Source: a virus. From it: DNA of 56,888 nt. The notes under the pieces were generated by a model that did not search any database, was not told the origin of the DNA, and was given only the letters and a program-made list of their open reading frames with translations. A program made the translations under genes and the position numbers. Shown here in pieces: positions 18,601 through 28,414 of this stretch (positions are counted from its first letter, which is position 1; every line of letters starts with the position of its first letter). The stretch is from positions 1-56,888 of the IMG/VR virus record IMGVR_UViG_3300023292_000011. One strand, written 5' to 3'.

Positions 18601-21600
18601 ATAAAAGAAAACAAAAATAGATTAGTTGAATATAAAGAAAAAATAGAAACATTTAATAAAAAAATTAAAGAATTAAATATTGAAACAGGTAAAATTATAG
18701 GGAAAACTAATTTTGATATAGAATCTAAAAAAGAAGTAGAACCAGTACATGAAACAGCGATTTCAAGAGCAATGAAGTTAGCAAAAGAAAAGAAAGCTAA
18801 CAAGAAACCTCTCGTTGAAGCTGTGAAGACTAAAGTAGAAGCTAAAAAACAAAAGACTATAATCACACCACAAAAACAAGAAGTACAGCCAGAAGCTAAA
18901 ATAGAGCCTGTTAAAGTTAAACCTACACTCAAAGAAACAGTTAAGCAGAAAGTGGCAGTAAAGAAAGCTGATAAATATACTTTTGATATTCCAAAAGATA
19001 AGTTTTCAATATATAAAGTAAACACTCCTAAAGGTGTTAAGTATGCTGTGAAATTGCCAAAAGAATTATCACAAAGTTTCAGTGATCCGTTTTATGATAC
19101 TATTGAAATTGCTGAAAAAGAACAAACATTTGAAATAGAAAAAGAAAAGCGTAATATTGCTTTTAATAAAAAACAAGAAATAATTAAAACAGAAGAAACA
19201 ATAAAGAAAAAAGAACAAGAAAATGTAGATGGCTTTGATAAAGATATGCCTAAAATGCGCAGAGGTCAAGTTATAAAAGCATTAAATAAAATGTTTAATT
19301 TTGATGGCAAACTAATGACAAGAAAAGAAAAGGTTAGAGAACTTGTAAATGACAATGCTAAAATAAGCGTAGAAGAGGTTGATAAAATTCAGCCTATGAC
19401 AAGGTTGGCATCTAACAGAGCGAATCAAAGAGAGCAAGACGCTCATGAACAGAGAATAAAAGATTCAGGTAAGAAAAAAATATATTATGTAGGTGGATAT
19501 GATTTAGGTAAGACTGCTTATGACTATGCTAATCATCTGATGGAGAAAAAAACATCTGTTGGTGATATGAGTGAAAAAAACGTTACATCAAAAGGTAATT
19601 TAATAGCAGGTGAATACTATGGTAAGAACTTTCCTGAAAGTTTTATATCTAAATTAAAAGAACTGTTATCAGGTGTTCTTCCTAAAACTCCAAAGAAAAA
19701 AGAAGATAAAATAATAATTCCAGGACTTGCTAAAGTTATTGATATAGATGTTACTCCAATAAAGAAAAAAATTAAAAAGTCAAATAATCCTATTGAAGAA
19801 ATAATAATTCCTTTTGCAGATAAAACAAGAGAAAAAATTCAATATTCAGGAGTGTTCTTCGATAAAAAGAATCAAAGAATACAAGCAACCAATGGTGGCA
19901 TTTTCATTACTGTAGAAGCAGATGTAAAAGAAGGTGGCATTTTTGAAATAGATAAAAATAATAAAAAACTAACAGGTAAAAAATTAAATGCTGAGTTCCC
20001 TTATGCATCAGAAATAATTGACAATTCAAGCAATCAAAAATATAAACAAATGAAAACAGACGATCTTTTAGATAAAGCAAGAGGTATGTCTGCTGTTGAA
20101 AAACTTTTACAAAATAAAGACGATGTGTTAGCTAAAATAAAACAAGGTGATTTAGAACTTCGTATAAATCCAAATAATTTGCAAAAGGCATTAGAAACTT
20201 TTAAAAAGTTAGGAATAGATGAAATAGAAGTTTCAATTAAAGAAGCCTATGAACCTATGAGAATAAGAGACGCTAACAATAAAAAAAATATAGCTTTTAT
20301 AATGCCTATTAGAAATTCATTCGCTAAGGTTACTACTTCATTTGACTTGAATAATCCTACTGGTAAACAAGACACTAAGCTACAAGCAGTTGACAAAGAT
20401 ATAGATGATACTTGGAATAAGTTAAATAAAGAAAATAATAAAAGATTAGGTATGAACCCTTTGCCTTCATTAAAAGCAACAGTGCTTACAACAAAACTTG
20501 TTTATAATTATGCTAAAAAAGGAATGTATATATTTGAAGATATAATTAATGATTTAAAAAATAAATTTGGAGTTGTGTCAGAAAAAATAAAAAATAATAT
20601 CAAAAATATTTTAAGTAAAAGTCCTATAAAAACTAAAAGTGGAACTAAAATAAAAAGATATAAAAATATAGTAGGAAAAGAAATTGGTGGTAAAATTTAT
20701 GTTCATAAAAAATATGCAGATAAAGTAATTCCAAAACAATTATTAAATAATGCTAAAAAAATATTAAATGAATCAAATCCAGAATTTAAATATAACGCTA
20801 TATCTTATGATAAAAAAACTGATACAGTAAGATTTGATGAAGCCCCTGATTTTAACTCTGCAACTGAACCAACTATAGGTAATTATATTTCAATTACACA
20901 AAATAAAGAAGTTTCAAAAGGAAGCAGTAATTCTATATGGCATCATAAGTGGTTATGGGTAACTGATGATTATAACGGATTTAATGTTTATGACAGTAAA
21001 AATAGAAGCAGATATTGGCTTTCTAAAATAAATGGAAAAGCAAGTGGTTCTAAAACAATATTTGAACAACAATTAAAAGCTAATGACGAAAATAAAGAAA
21101 ATGAAATTTTTACAGATACTTTTTCAGAACAAGCAGGAAAAACAGCGAGACCATGGAAAGTAACAAAAACATACAAAGCGGCTTTAGAAATAATAAAAGA
21201 TGGAGATAATGTTCTTGATTATGGTTCAGGACCATTTCAAAAAGTTAAATCCTCTGTAAAGTCTAAAGGTGGAAAATATTTTGCATTTGATAGATATGGG
21301 AATATAGGAGATATTTCTTTTTTAAAAAACAAAGATGTTGTAATGGGAAGTAATGTTTTAAATACTGCTGTATATGCAGATAATCCAACAAAAGCATATC
21401 ATGAAGCACTTAACGAAATGGCAAGTGCATTAAAACCAAATGGAACATTAGTTGTAAATATGCCTTCGTCTGGCCCACAGGCAACATGGATGAATTCTAT
21501 AGGTCTTGAAAATGATTTAAAAAATATTTTTAAAAATGTAAAAAGAAAAGGTGAAGTTGTTTTTGCATCTGGATTAAAAGAAAAATCAATAAGAAATATT

Positions 21601-24600
21601 AATATTGACAAAGAAATAGAAAATGCTTGGAAAGAAGTTAAGAGGGCACAAGGTAAAATACTTGGCGGTTTAGTACCAATGAACGCACCGCTTGTTAAAG
21701 CTTCTGTTAAGCTCATTAAAGCTTGCTTTAAAAAAGGTATATATAAACTACAAGACATAACTAAAAGTGTTCTCAGTAGAGTTACAGCAGATAAAAGAAA
21801 CGATTATATAAAAGGATTAAAGCAAGCAATGAATCAGCTCATAGATGATCCTAACACTGATACATCTAAAGTTGGTATGACTAAGGATGAAGTTAATGCT
21901 TATGATCCTGATAAAGTTGTAGAGCCTATTAAGATTGATACAAAAGAAATAAAGAAATCTGAAGTTAAGAAAACTGAAAAGATTGAAACTAAACCTACTG
22001 GAAATATAGAAGATAACAGAGTGTTTAAGTCTCTTGAAAACTCAAGACAGCTTTCTAAAATAAAAAGAAAAATAACTGCAAAGAAAATTTTTAAATCATT
22101 AAAAAGAAACTTAATTGATGAATCAGGCAATTTAAAAGATAAACTACTTGAAACTCCATTAGGTAAAAAAGCAGTAAAATATCAAGAGTTAATGGCAGGT
22201 GCTACTTCAAAGGCTGAACTTCAAATAGATAAAGCTCACAACGATATATATAAAGATCTTACGAAAAAAGAAAAGACAAATTATTTAGATACTTATGTTT
22301 TTGCTAAAAGGTCTATTGAAATATTGAAAAGAAAACCTAATTTTACAGTACAAGCAAATGCTTCCATAGCAGAACTTGAAGCTTTAATAGATGAAATACC
22401 AGATAATGTTATGAAGAAAATAGAGTCTAAGGCAAGTATTTATTGGAAGACACTTGATAGTCAATTAAATCAATTAAAAGAAGCAGGACTTATTACAGAA
22501 AAAGGAATTAAAAGATTAAAAGAAACAGGTGAATATTATTCTCCAAGAGAAGTTCTTGATTATATAGATCCTGACGGAACTTTTTATGATGGCAATGGAA
22601 AAATAACTATTCCTGATAGTGGTATAAAAAAACTTACTGATGAAGGTAGTTTAAGACTTGTAGAAACTGACACAGCATATTTGCTCACATCTGTAATATC
22701 AAGAACTCAAGCAAGAATATCTAAAAATAAAGCAAATGTAGCATTATATGAAATGGCAAAATCTAATCCTGATAACGAAATAGTTACTATTGCTAAAAAA
22801 GATGAAGACCTTCAACCTGGATTTGAAAAGATAAGTGTTATGATAGATGGTAATAAAGAACAATTAATTATGCCATCTGACTTAGCTGTTGAGTGGGTTA
22901 AAAGTAATCCTATATTAAATTCTTTTCAAGCCGAAGTATTAAGTTTAGCAACAGGAACTAAAATTTTAAAAACAATGGCTACTGGTATAAATCCTGAATT
23001 TGTAATTACAAACATGCCAAGAGATATTGCACATATATTTTTATCCACAAATGAATTTTCTCCAACATCTCCTATTGCCGCTGCTCAAATGGCAAAAAGA
23101 CTTTCAGAAGTATTTTCAGATGCAATAAAAAGAAAAGGTCGCTATATTGATTTTATAAACGAAGGTGGTGGAATGGGTTTTCTTACACATCAAGGTAGAA
23201 TTTTTGAAAGAAATATAAACTCAGAAATATCTAAAATCCAAGATGTATTAGGCTATTCAGGAGAAACTTCAGAAATACTTACAAGATTAGCATTAAGAGA
23301 ACAAGCACTTATAAATATTGCAAAAGAAAAAGGTGTTAAAATTTCAGAGCTTTCATTAGAAGATAGAGAAGAAGCAACATGGATAGCAAGAGGCTATCTT
23401 GATTTCTCTCAAGGTGGTAGAATGGCGAAAGCTTTAAACAGTGGCCTTCCATATATAAATGCAAGGATTCAAGGCACAAGAGGTATTTTTAGGGCTTTTA
23501 AAGAAAGACCTGTTCAAACTACTTATAAAGCGGTACAGATTGGAATTGTAAGTTCTCTTCTTTATATGTTGAATTTAGGAATAGATGAAGATGAATATGA
23601 TAAAATATCTCCTTCTGATAAAAGAAATTATTTCAATATATTAGTACCTAACAGCGATTATAAAGATAAAGAAGGAAACAGTAGAAAAGTTTATGTAAAA
23701 ATAGCAAAAGACCAAGGACAAAGAACTATAAGTTATATATTTGAAGCATTGACCGCGAAAGCGTTAGGAAAAGAAATTGATGTAAACCAAATAGTTGAAA
23801 CAATTAAAGACCTTTCACCATATATACCTTCTCAAGATTTACCTCCATTCGTAGATGCTTTTATTTCTTATGGTTCAAATATAGATTTTTGGAGAGGTCA
23901 ACCTATTTGGAAAAAAGAAAAAGTAGAAGCAGGTGCAGAACAAACTTCTTATACACATCCTTTTTTCAGAGCTATAGGAGATAAAACAAACTTGTCTCCT
24001 AATAGATTAAAAGTTGCTCTTGAACAAGTTTTCACATCAGGAAATATTTATACATCAGCAGCAGATTTAGCTTGGAATAAACTTTTCGGGAAAGACAAAA
24101 TAGATGATACTGTAATTCAGAATAAAATATTAAACTTTCCTTTTATACGCAAATTTATGAAAAAGACTGATTCTTATAATAAATATCAAAAGAAAATAGA
24201 TGAAGCTAAAATTAAAGCTAATACAAAAAAATATAGAAACACACTTAAATTAGATGATATGATTCAAGATTATTTCAATGAAAGAAAAACTAAAGAAGAG
24301 GTAAATACTTTTATAGAAAACCAAGAGACTCCTTTAGAAACAAAAAGATTGAAAAGAAGGTTTTCTGATAGTGAAAAGTTAAAAGATATTCCTGATAGAA
24401 GATGGTGGTTTGGAATTAAAGAACTCTCTCCTGAAATAAAAGCACAACAGTTTTGGTTAAGATGGTCTCAATCAAATGATGCTGAAAAGAAACAGTTAAA
24501 AGAAACATTAGATAAATTTCCTGGAATGAAGTCTAAAAGGTTTCTTAAAGCTTTAAACGCAAGAACTGAAAGAGATGAAAAATTTGAACAGGCTTCTAAA

Positions 24601-24648
24601 AAATCTGGTAGAATTAGAACAACAAGGCGAAGAGTGAAAAGAAGATAA
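15646..24648 (+). CDS. Giant (3000-residue) polyvalent, probably ejected, virion protein
   Basis: Modular. Gln/Pro-rich start (~35-90). Gly-rich hydrophobic segment (~455-506, GSAIGAG...GTAIGAGLGLVGG) that could insert in membranes. Lys/Glu/Pro linker repeats (KPLVExVKxKVExKK). An AT-rich helical insertion (~795-1035). A segment with a clamp-like look (GVFFDKKNQRIQATNGGIFI, ~1405). A second AT-rich insertion containing a Rossmann methyltransferase-like unit (VLDYGSGP from 1856, then VMGSNVLNT and LKPNGTLVVNMP). The C-terminal ~2440-2800 resembles LPD38 of podoviral large polyvalent proteins (NPEFVITNMPRDI). Very basic tail. Large polyvalent proteins are known to enter the host with the DNA. 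Only the C-terminal domain and methyltransferase fold are suggested with any confidence. Confidence 0.8.
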   Translation: MASSRYVYDKLMANEPAFKALTEQERQTAADDIANQRTTQEESPEPVQGGLSSIQRNQSLPSLSESISLPELSQPQQPQQQQVQPDNETNSIFMNGQKTVFGGDETAVKNVIDYDDTIDFVDKFNPLKEKGIAPEKAAVSAFAYGAIKNKIQNVSLKKLLQTGRETFKQRLKTLVPTATDNVVDNMTNNAFRRVAKGDVTLNDFFVEAGQTNSVNAPTMESVQVDASQGPSASTAREGKDIAEFIYKNVKADESDRKFASKNYYEYLMFQDENNLINENEKVKLDYINTKMDMSLDIADDNEYEISKKSLMNDIFNIIPEKSMQSFEYRGDVRESKIEQVSDNVEVKDEESLDTDQYFDVNNMDQYDDATIAQAMSVLGKRASSILGDFLPAKIGSTIKGKDVKLEDVGAIDKFIARNMKEGATTRTLTPEERKKVVIPLPYVDDITLGTVEDAAESLAFSLSNLLVTGSAALVGSAIGAGEGSLVSPGVGTAIGAGLGLVGGIASTKRQIENDFLRDMRARFLEANPGPITPELKEKWNKTKKLLDKHAEFRGWWEAGPETVGNLLTMGMFRLPVGKAIGAIPGLKSDTAKLIGSALIKTSFAQSTELLGETVTEVKQSEDDAKLGLIKKPLTYNEAFKRVAPGTIIQGLLSASGGKVTTELESKIKKYFPKKDKNKTNQTDNEKLDKLQAQEADRGVEVDLTEQTKPEVIAEDIDNLDALFAEAEATFEPAETETKPEVEPVVDKVQQKPVIEPIQEKIQSETKIESVKEDINVKEKPLVETVKDKVEPKKKEIIKPNEKQIKIINILKKTTSLFKQNFLSSTPEAIKKYIDSLKDSLMVGEELNIKNVGVNTDKLKTFMSNHIKKIIKKTGVSDGDINIIYKRLTDEINKAGNELVPIKNLLDNVIKKASNEIRTGTVQENINREASLSLKQNKKKLKYYQGEIDANLNRTKEYKKEIKEYKKRKENYKGQWDSSIKLRERFIKENKNRLVEYKEKIETFNKKIKELNIETGKIIGKTNFDIESKKEVEPVHETAISRAMKLAKEKKANKKPLVEAVKTKVEAKKQKTIITPQKQEVQPEAKIEPVKVKPTLKETVKQKVAVKKADKYTFDIPKDKFSIYKVNTPKGVKYAVKLPKELSQSFSDPFYDTIEIAEKEQTFEIEKEKRNIAFNKKQEIIKTEETIKKKEQENVDGFDKDMPKMRRGQVIKALNKMFNFDGKLMTRKEKVRELVNDNAKISVEEVDKIQPMTRLASNRANQREQDAHEQRIKDSGKKKIYYVGGYDLGKTAYDYANHLMEKKTSVGDMSEKNVTSKGNLIAGEYYGKNFPESFISKLKELLSGVLPKTPKKKEDKIIIPGLAKVIDIDVTPIKKKIKKSNNPIEEIIIPFADKTREKIQYSGVFFDKKNQRIQATNGGIFITVEADVKEGGIFEIDKNNKKLTGKKLNAEFPYASEIIDNSSNQKYKQMKTDDLLDKARGMSAVEKLLQNKDDVLAKIKQGDLELRINPNNLQKALETFKKLGIDEIEVSIKEAYEPMRIRDANNKKNIAFIMPIRNSFAKVTTSFDLNNPTGKQDTKLQAVDKDIDDTWNKLNKENNKRLGMNPLPSLKATVLTTKLVYNYAKKGMYIFEDIINDLKNKFGVVSEKIKNNIKNILSKSPIKTKSGTKIKRYKNIVGKEIGGKIYVHKKYADKVIPKQLLNNAKKILNESNPEFKYNAISYDKKTDTVRFDEAPDFNSATEPTIGNYISITQNKEVSKGSSNSIWHHKWLWVTDDYNGFNVYDSKNRSRYWLSKINGKASGSKTIFEQQLKANDENKENEIFTDTFSEQAGKTARPWKVTKTYKAALEIIKDGDNVLDYGSGPFQKVKSSVKSKGGKYFAFDRYGNIGDISFLKNKDVVMGSNVLNTAVYADNPTKAYHEALNEMASALKPNGTLVVNMPSSGPQATWMNSIGLENDLKNIFKNVKRKGEVVFASGLKEKSIRNINIDKEIENAWKEVKRAQGKILGGLVPMNAPLVKASVKLIKACFKKGIYKLQDITKSVLSRVTADKRNDYIKGLKQAMNQLIDDPNTDTSKVGMTKDEVNAYDPDKVVEPIKIDTKEIKKSEVKKTEKIETKPTGNIEDNRVFKSLENSRQLSKIKRKITAKKIFKSLKRNLIDESGNLKDKLLETPLGKKAVKYQELMAGATSKAELQIDKAHNDIYKDLTKKEKTNYLDTYVFAKRSIEILKRKPNFTVQANASIAELEALIDEIPDNVMKKIESKASIYWKTLDSQLNQLKEAGLITEKGIKRLKETGEYYSPREVLDYIDPDGTFYDGNGKITIPDSGIKKLTDEGSLRLVETDTAYLLTSVISRTQARISKNKANVALYEMAKSNPDNEIVTIAKKDEDLQPGFEKISVMIDGNKEQLIMPSDLAVEWVKSNPILNSFQAEVLSLATGTKILKTMATGINPEFVITNMPRDIAHIFLSTNEFSPTSPIAAAQMAKRLSEVFSDAIKRKGRYIDFINEGGGMGFLTHQGRIFERNINSEISKIQDVLGYSGETSEILTRLALREQALINIAKEKGVKISELSLEDREEATWIARGYLDFSQGGRMAKALNSGLPYINARIQGTRGIFRAFKERPVQTTYKAVQIGIVSSLLYMLNLGIDEDEYDKISPSDKRNYFNILVPNSDYKDKEGNSRKVYVKIAKDQGQRTISYIFEALTAKALGKEIDVNQIVETIKDLSPYIPSQDLPPFVDAFISYGSNIDFWRGQPIWKKEKVEAGAEQTSYTHPFFRAIGDKTNLSPNRLKVALEQVFTSGNIYTSAADLAWNKLFGKDKIDDTVIQNKILNFPFIRKFMKKTDSYNKYQKKIDEAKIKANTKKYRNTLKLDDMIQDYFNERKTKEEVNTFIENQETPLETKRLKRRFSDSEKLKDIPDRRWWFGIKELSPEIKAQQFWLRWSQSNDAEKKQLKETLDKFPGMKSKRFLKALNARTERDEKFEQASKKSGRIRTTRRRVKRR
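17876..17896. repeat. 21-bp element with dyad symmetry, second copy
   Basis: Identical over 21 bases to 686-706 (TTGTTG-N8-CAACAA). Here it encodes part of a VVDKVQQK linker in the giant protein, so it may be coincidental codon use in a repeat or a second binding site for the same DNA-binding protein. Confidence 0.45.
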
Positions 24649-24671
24649 TATAATAAAGTAAAGGAATAAAC

Positions 24672-25574
24672 ATGGCTACAATGACTTTAGCAGACATGAT
24701 TGAAAAAGTTGCCTACGCTATCCATGATCCGAATCATCAACGATTTACAAAGAAGCAAATAAGAAATGCTATTGCTGATGAAATGACATGGTACTGTAAA
24801 GATCTTGGAATCTTAAAGAAGATATCAAAGTTGATTATCTTTACTAAGGGTGTTGCTATTTACAAGATAGCTTCTGACTGTATGGAAATAATCAGAATGA
24901 AGATGGTTGGATATAGTGGACAAGTTATAAGACCAACTACACAAGAAATTATTGATATAAACCAAAGTAACGGTAATGCTTATGGCTATGACTTTGAAAA
25001 CAATTATGACGAAAGCAACCAGGGAACTCCCTCATACTTTCTAAAAGACACAGTGGAGTATGGATATATAAAACTGTTTCCTATACCAAATTTAAGTGGT
25101 GGTGCTACTGTTGATGGAGATTATGGTGCAGCAAGTGTTATTACAGTAGGTGGAGAAGTGGTAGACACAGAAGGTGAATATGGTATTCCAAGATACCTCA
25201 CTGATGATTCAGGTACATTCATAGAAGCTGATACAGGTGCTATGTCAACAGATGGCGATGTAGGGGCTCCTGTATTGTTTGCTGCTGATAATGGTGGAGC
25301 ATTGTATGATTATTACAAAACAGCAAGTGTACCTGCATGGGCTACAACAGCTGATGATGCTAACCTTACTGAAGTTGTAGTAGATACTGTACCAGACTTT
25401 ATGTTAAAAGATTTTGAATTACTTGCTGCAAGTAGCATACTCAGAACTTCAAGAAAGAAAGAAGATAAAGAAGAAGCTGCTTATTATGCAATGGAATTTA
25501 AAAGAGAAAAACAACAAACAAAAAGAGTTAAAAGCAGCTTAGCTTCATTACATAATAATTGTACTCCTATGTAG
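24672..25574 (+). CDS. Phage adaptor-type protein
   Basis: 300 residues. The N-terminal helical part (TLADMIEKVAYAIHDPNHQRFTKKQIRNAIADEM, ~5-40) has the 'D..........R...I...L/I..A..E' layout of head-tail adaptor proteins. The middle is a Gly/Asp-rich beta insertion with repeated DGDYGA/DTEGEYGIP/DGDVGAP motifs (~150-195), and a helical basic C-terminus follows. It would join portal and tail. Separated from the other connector genes by the giant gene, which is unusual. Confidence 0.55.
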   Translation: MATMTLADMIEKVAYAIHDPNHQRFTKKQIRNAIADEMTWYCKDLGILKKISKLIIFTKGVAIYKIASDCMEIIRMKMVGYSGQVIRPTTQEIIDINQSNGNAYGYDFENNYDESNQGTPSYFLKDTVEYGYIKLFPIPNLSGGATVDGDYGAASVITVGGEVVDTEGEYGIPRYLTDDSGTFIEADTGAMSTDGDVGAPVLFAADNGGALYDYYKTASVPAWATTADDANLTEVVVDTVPDFMLKDFELLAASSILRTSRKKEDKEEAAYYAMEFKREKQQTKRVKSSLASLHNNCTPM

Positions 25575-25593
25575 GGAGTTGAAAGGGTTTAAA

Positions 25594-26454
25594 ATGAAAA
25601 AGAAAATACTATCATTTATTTTGATTACTTTTATGATTGCAAGCATTTCAAATGCTGCAGTAGTAAAAGACGGTAAGAGAGAAGAAACTTTTAATAACAT
25701 AGTTACTTCTGTATTAGCTGTAACTGGCAACGGAACTATCGGTGGTAGTCTTGCAGTGACAGGCGCAGCAAGTGCAGGTTCTATGCTTGTTGAAACATCA
25801 GGTGCAGCAAAGTTAGATCTCAATGATACAGCAGGTCTAAGATTTAGAATATACTCTGAAAATGGTATAGGACTTAGTTTTTTAGATGTTACAAATGCTG
25901 CGTTAAGAATGTTAATAGGACCAACAGGCGATGTCAATATATATGAAAAATTAACAGTAGCAAAGAAGCTGACAGTATCTTCTGGTGGTGCTGATATTAG
26001 TGGCACTCTCACAACAGGTGGAAGTGTTGATACCACTGGTCAACTAATTGTAGGATCAAGAGGTGGTTTGGATGAAGATGTTATAACAGAACGATTTGAT
26101 ATTGCGACAGGCGGAGTTAAGGGACTTTTAACAGTAAATGATATAGTTGGTCCTTCTGATATTTTTAGACAAGATTTATTATTTGATGGAACTACTATGA
26201 GTCTATCTTTTAATAGTCTTTATAACACTACTGATGGATATAACTCTTTTGAGATTCTGAAGTTGAGTGGCGATAAGTCCGCTACATTCGGTGGCACTCT
26301 CACAACTGCCGACAAGCTGACAGTATCTTCTGGTGGACTCGATGTAACAGGCACTATAACGACATCAACAGGTGCAACAGGTTCATTCACCACGGTAGAC
26401 GGCAAAACAGTAACAGTAATATCTGGCATAATAACAGCTATTGTAACACCATAA
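25594..26454 (+). CDS. Secreted-type tail fibre protein with beta repeats
   Basis: 286 residues from ATG 25594 (GAAAGGG upstream; the in-frame TTG at 25579 is rejected). Signal peptide MKKKILSFILITFMIASISNA. The mature part has repeated Gly/Thr/Val strands (LTVSSGGADISGTLTTGG and LTVSSGGLDVTGTITTSTG) and ends in a compact strand pair (GKTVTVISGIITAIVTP), the look of a trimeric fibre shaft. Likely a tail fibre. Confidence 0.6.
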   Translation: MKKKILSFILITFMIASISNAAVVKDGKREETFNNIVTSVLAVTGNGTIGGSLAVTGAASAGSMLVETSGAAKLDLNDTAGLRFRIYSENGIGLSFLDVTNAALRMLIGPTGDVNIYEKLTVAKKLTVSSGGADISGTLTTGGSVDTTGQLIVGSRGGLDEDVITERFDIATGGVKGLLTVNDIVGPSDIFRQDLLFDGTTMSLSFNSLYNTTDGYNSFEILKLSGDKSATFGGTLTTADKLTVSSGGLDVTGTITTSTGATGSFTTVDGKTVTVISGIITAIVTP

Positions 26455-26477
26455 TTAATACGAGGAGAATAAATAAA

Positions 26478-28388
26478 ATGATTAAAAAAAACTGGATAAT
26501 ACTTTTTATATTTTTATCAATAATAGGATTATCTTCTGCTAAATCTATAACTGCATATTTTACACAACTTGCACTTGAAGATTTGTATGTAACATCTGGT
26601 TCAACAGTTTCTGCTACAGATAGTCATGGACGAGCATTTAAGAGTCCATCAGGCACAGCAAGAACTATGACTCCTATTAATCTTCAAAACATTGCAGATC
26701 AAGCAGGTGAAACATATCCACCAGAAGTAGTTAATAAATATTGGCACACTGTAAAAGAAGCTCCTTATAGTGCAACAGGAGACGGAACAACTAACGATTA
26801 TATAGCCATAAATTCAGCTATAATAGCAATAGGTTCAGATAACGCTACTCTCTATTTTCCTTCTGGTAGTTATTACACAACGAATAATTTAAGTTTTGGA
26901 AATAATATAGAACTTAGATTTGACGAAGGTGCAAGTTTAAAGCCTGCTTCAGGAATTGTAATTTCTGTAGGTGGAAGTATAACAAGTACAAATACAAATA
27001 TACTTGATATATCTTTAAGCGGTTCATTTACTTTTGGAACACAAACAAGTTTAGAAATAATACCTCAATGGTTCGGTTTTTCTTCTTCTGCTACTGCAAC
27101 TGTAAATACAACAGCATTGCAAACTTCATTAGAATTAGCTCAAACTCATGGAAAACTTAAATTATTACCAGGAAACTATCTTATAAATGACACTATAACT
27201 GCATCTTTTACTGCAACAGCAACACAAGTAAATTTAATAGGTTGTGATGGTTTCATACTTACATGGTCTGGTTCTGGAAGCAAGCCTGTAATAAATTTTA
27301 AAGGTGTTACAGGTGGAGGATATTATACCACTTGTACTATTGAAAATATTAAAATAGTAAATGGAAATTTAGCTTCTGACTTAATAGGGATTCAATTAGG
27401 AACATCTGGCGTATCTAATGCAGGTGTAGGAAATGTAACAATAAATAAAAATGAAATAATTGAATGTGCTAAAGGAATAGTTAATTATTTTGAATCAGAT
27501 GAAATGTCATGCAAAGAAAATTATATTGCTAAATATACTACAACTGGCATTGAAAGTTACAGTAACGCTTTAGTTATAGAAAAAAATCATTTACAAGCAG
27601 GAGCTACTTCGAGCATAGGAATAAATGTAGAAGGAGCATCTGTATATATAAAATCTAATATTATTCAAAGCTCAGAAGGAATAACTGGAATACAATTAAC
27701 TGATGTATATGTTTTTTCTGTTAATGAAAATTATATTGAAGCACTTGCTTCTTGTTTAGGTAAAGAGGCTATAAGTCTTATTAATTGTAATTCAGGAAAT
27801 ATTTCAGAAAACAAAACAAATGGCATGGTTGGTGGAACAATGTTGAAAATAGATGCTACTTGTGAAAATATAACAATAGGGGCAAATAGACACACCATCA
27901 GTGGAGGTTCTGTAACTTTAACAGATATAGATTCAAGTGCTATTCAAATATCCTTTATAGGAACATTTTCAAGTTCTGCTGGATGTGACTTTCCAGATAA
28001 TGTAAATGTTAGATTTAAAGCTGATATTCCTGAAAATTTTACAACAGGCACAGGCTCAAGAACTGTATCTAAAATTTTTAATTCTATAGGTGGAGATAAA
28101 TCTGCAGCTTGTTATGGCTCTTTTGTAAATATTTCTGGCATAAGTACGAAAACTATTTTTACAGCGGTTGCAGGTTCTTGTTATATAGTGCATGCATCTC
28201 AAGGTGTAGAGGATTATGCAGTTTCAGGAATAGTTCATGTTCCTTTAACTGGTTCTACTGCTGAATATACTGAGCTTCAAAAAACTAACGCAAACTTAAT
28301 TATTTCAACAACTGGTTTAGAAGTTCAAGCAGAAAACGGAATAAGTGCAACCAGAACAATACAATATGGAGCAATAAGAATATATTAG
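26478..28388 (+). CDS. Tailspike, right-handed beta-helix, with signal peptide
   Basis: 636 residues. Signal peptide IKKNWIILFIFLSIIGLSSA. Then the typical entry to a pectate-lyase-like spike (SATGDGTTNDYIAINSAIIAIG...LYFPSGSYYT, ~95-135). About 300 residues of short strands follow with Asn/Gly turns (INKNEIIECAKGI, IEKNHLQAG, ISENKTNG), and a C-terminal beta domain caps it. Such spikes bind and often cleave surface polysaccharide. Catalytic residues cannot be assigned. The export signal on a spike is unusual. Confidence 0.75.
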   Translation: MIKKNWIILFIFLSIIGLSSAKSITAYFTQLALEDLYVTSGSTVSATDSHGRAFKSPSGTARTMTPINLQNIADQAGETYPPEVVNKYWHTVKEAPYSATGDGTTNDYIAINSAIIAIGSDNATLYFPSGSYYTTNNLSFGNNIELRFDEGASLKPASGIVISVGGSITSTNTNILDISLSGSFTFGTQTSLEIIPQWFGFSSSATATVNTTALQTSLELAQTHGKLKLLPGNYLINDTITASFTATATQVNLIGCDGFILTWSGSGSKPVINFKGVTGGGYYTTCTIENIKIVNGNLASDLIGIQLGTSGVSNAGVGNVTINKNEIIECAKGIVNYFESDEMSCKENYIAKYTTTGIESYSNALVIEKNHLQAGATSSIGINVEGASVYIKSNIIQSSEGITGIQLTDVYVFSVNENYIEALASCLGKEAISLINCNSGNISENKTNGMVGGTMLKIDATCENITIGANRHTISGGSVTLTDIDSSAIQISFIGTFSSSAGCDFPDNVNVRFKADIPENFTTGTGSRTVSKIFNSIGGDKSAACYGSFVNISGISTKTIFTAVAGSCYIVHASQGVEDYAVSGIVHVPLTGSTAEYTELQKTNANLIISTTGLEVQAENGISATRTIQYGAIRIY

Positions 28389-28414
28389 TAAACAAAACAT
28401 AGAAAGATTTAACA

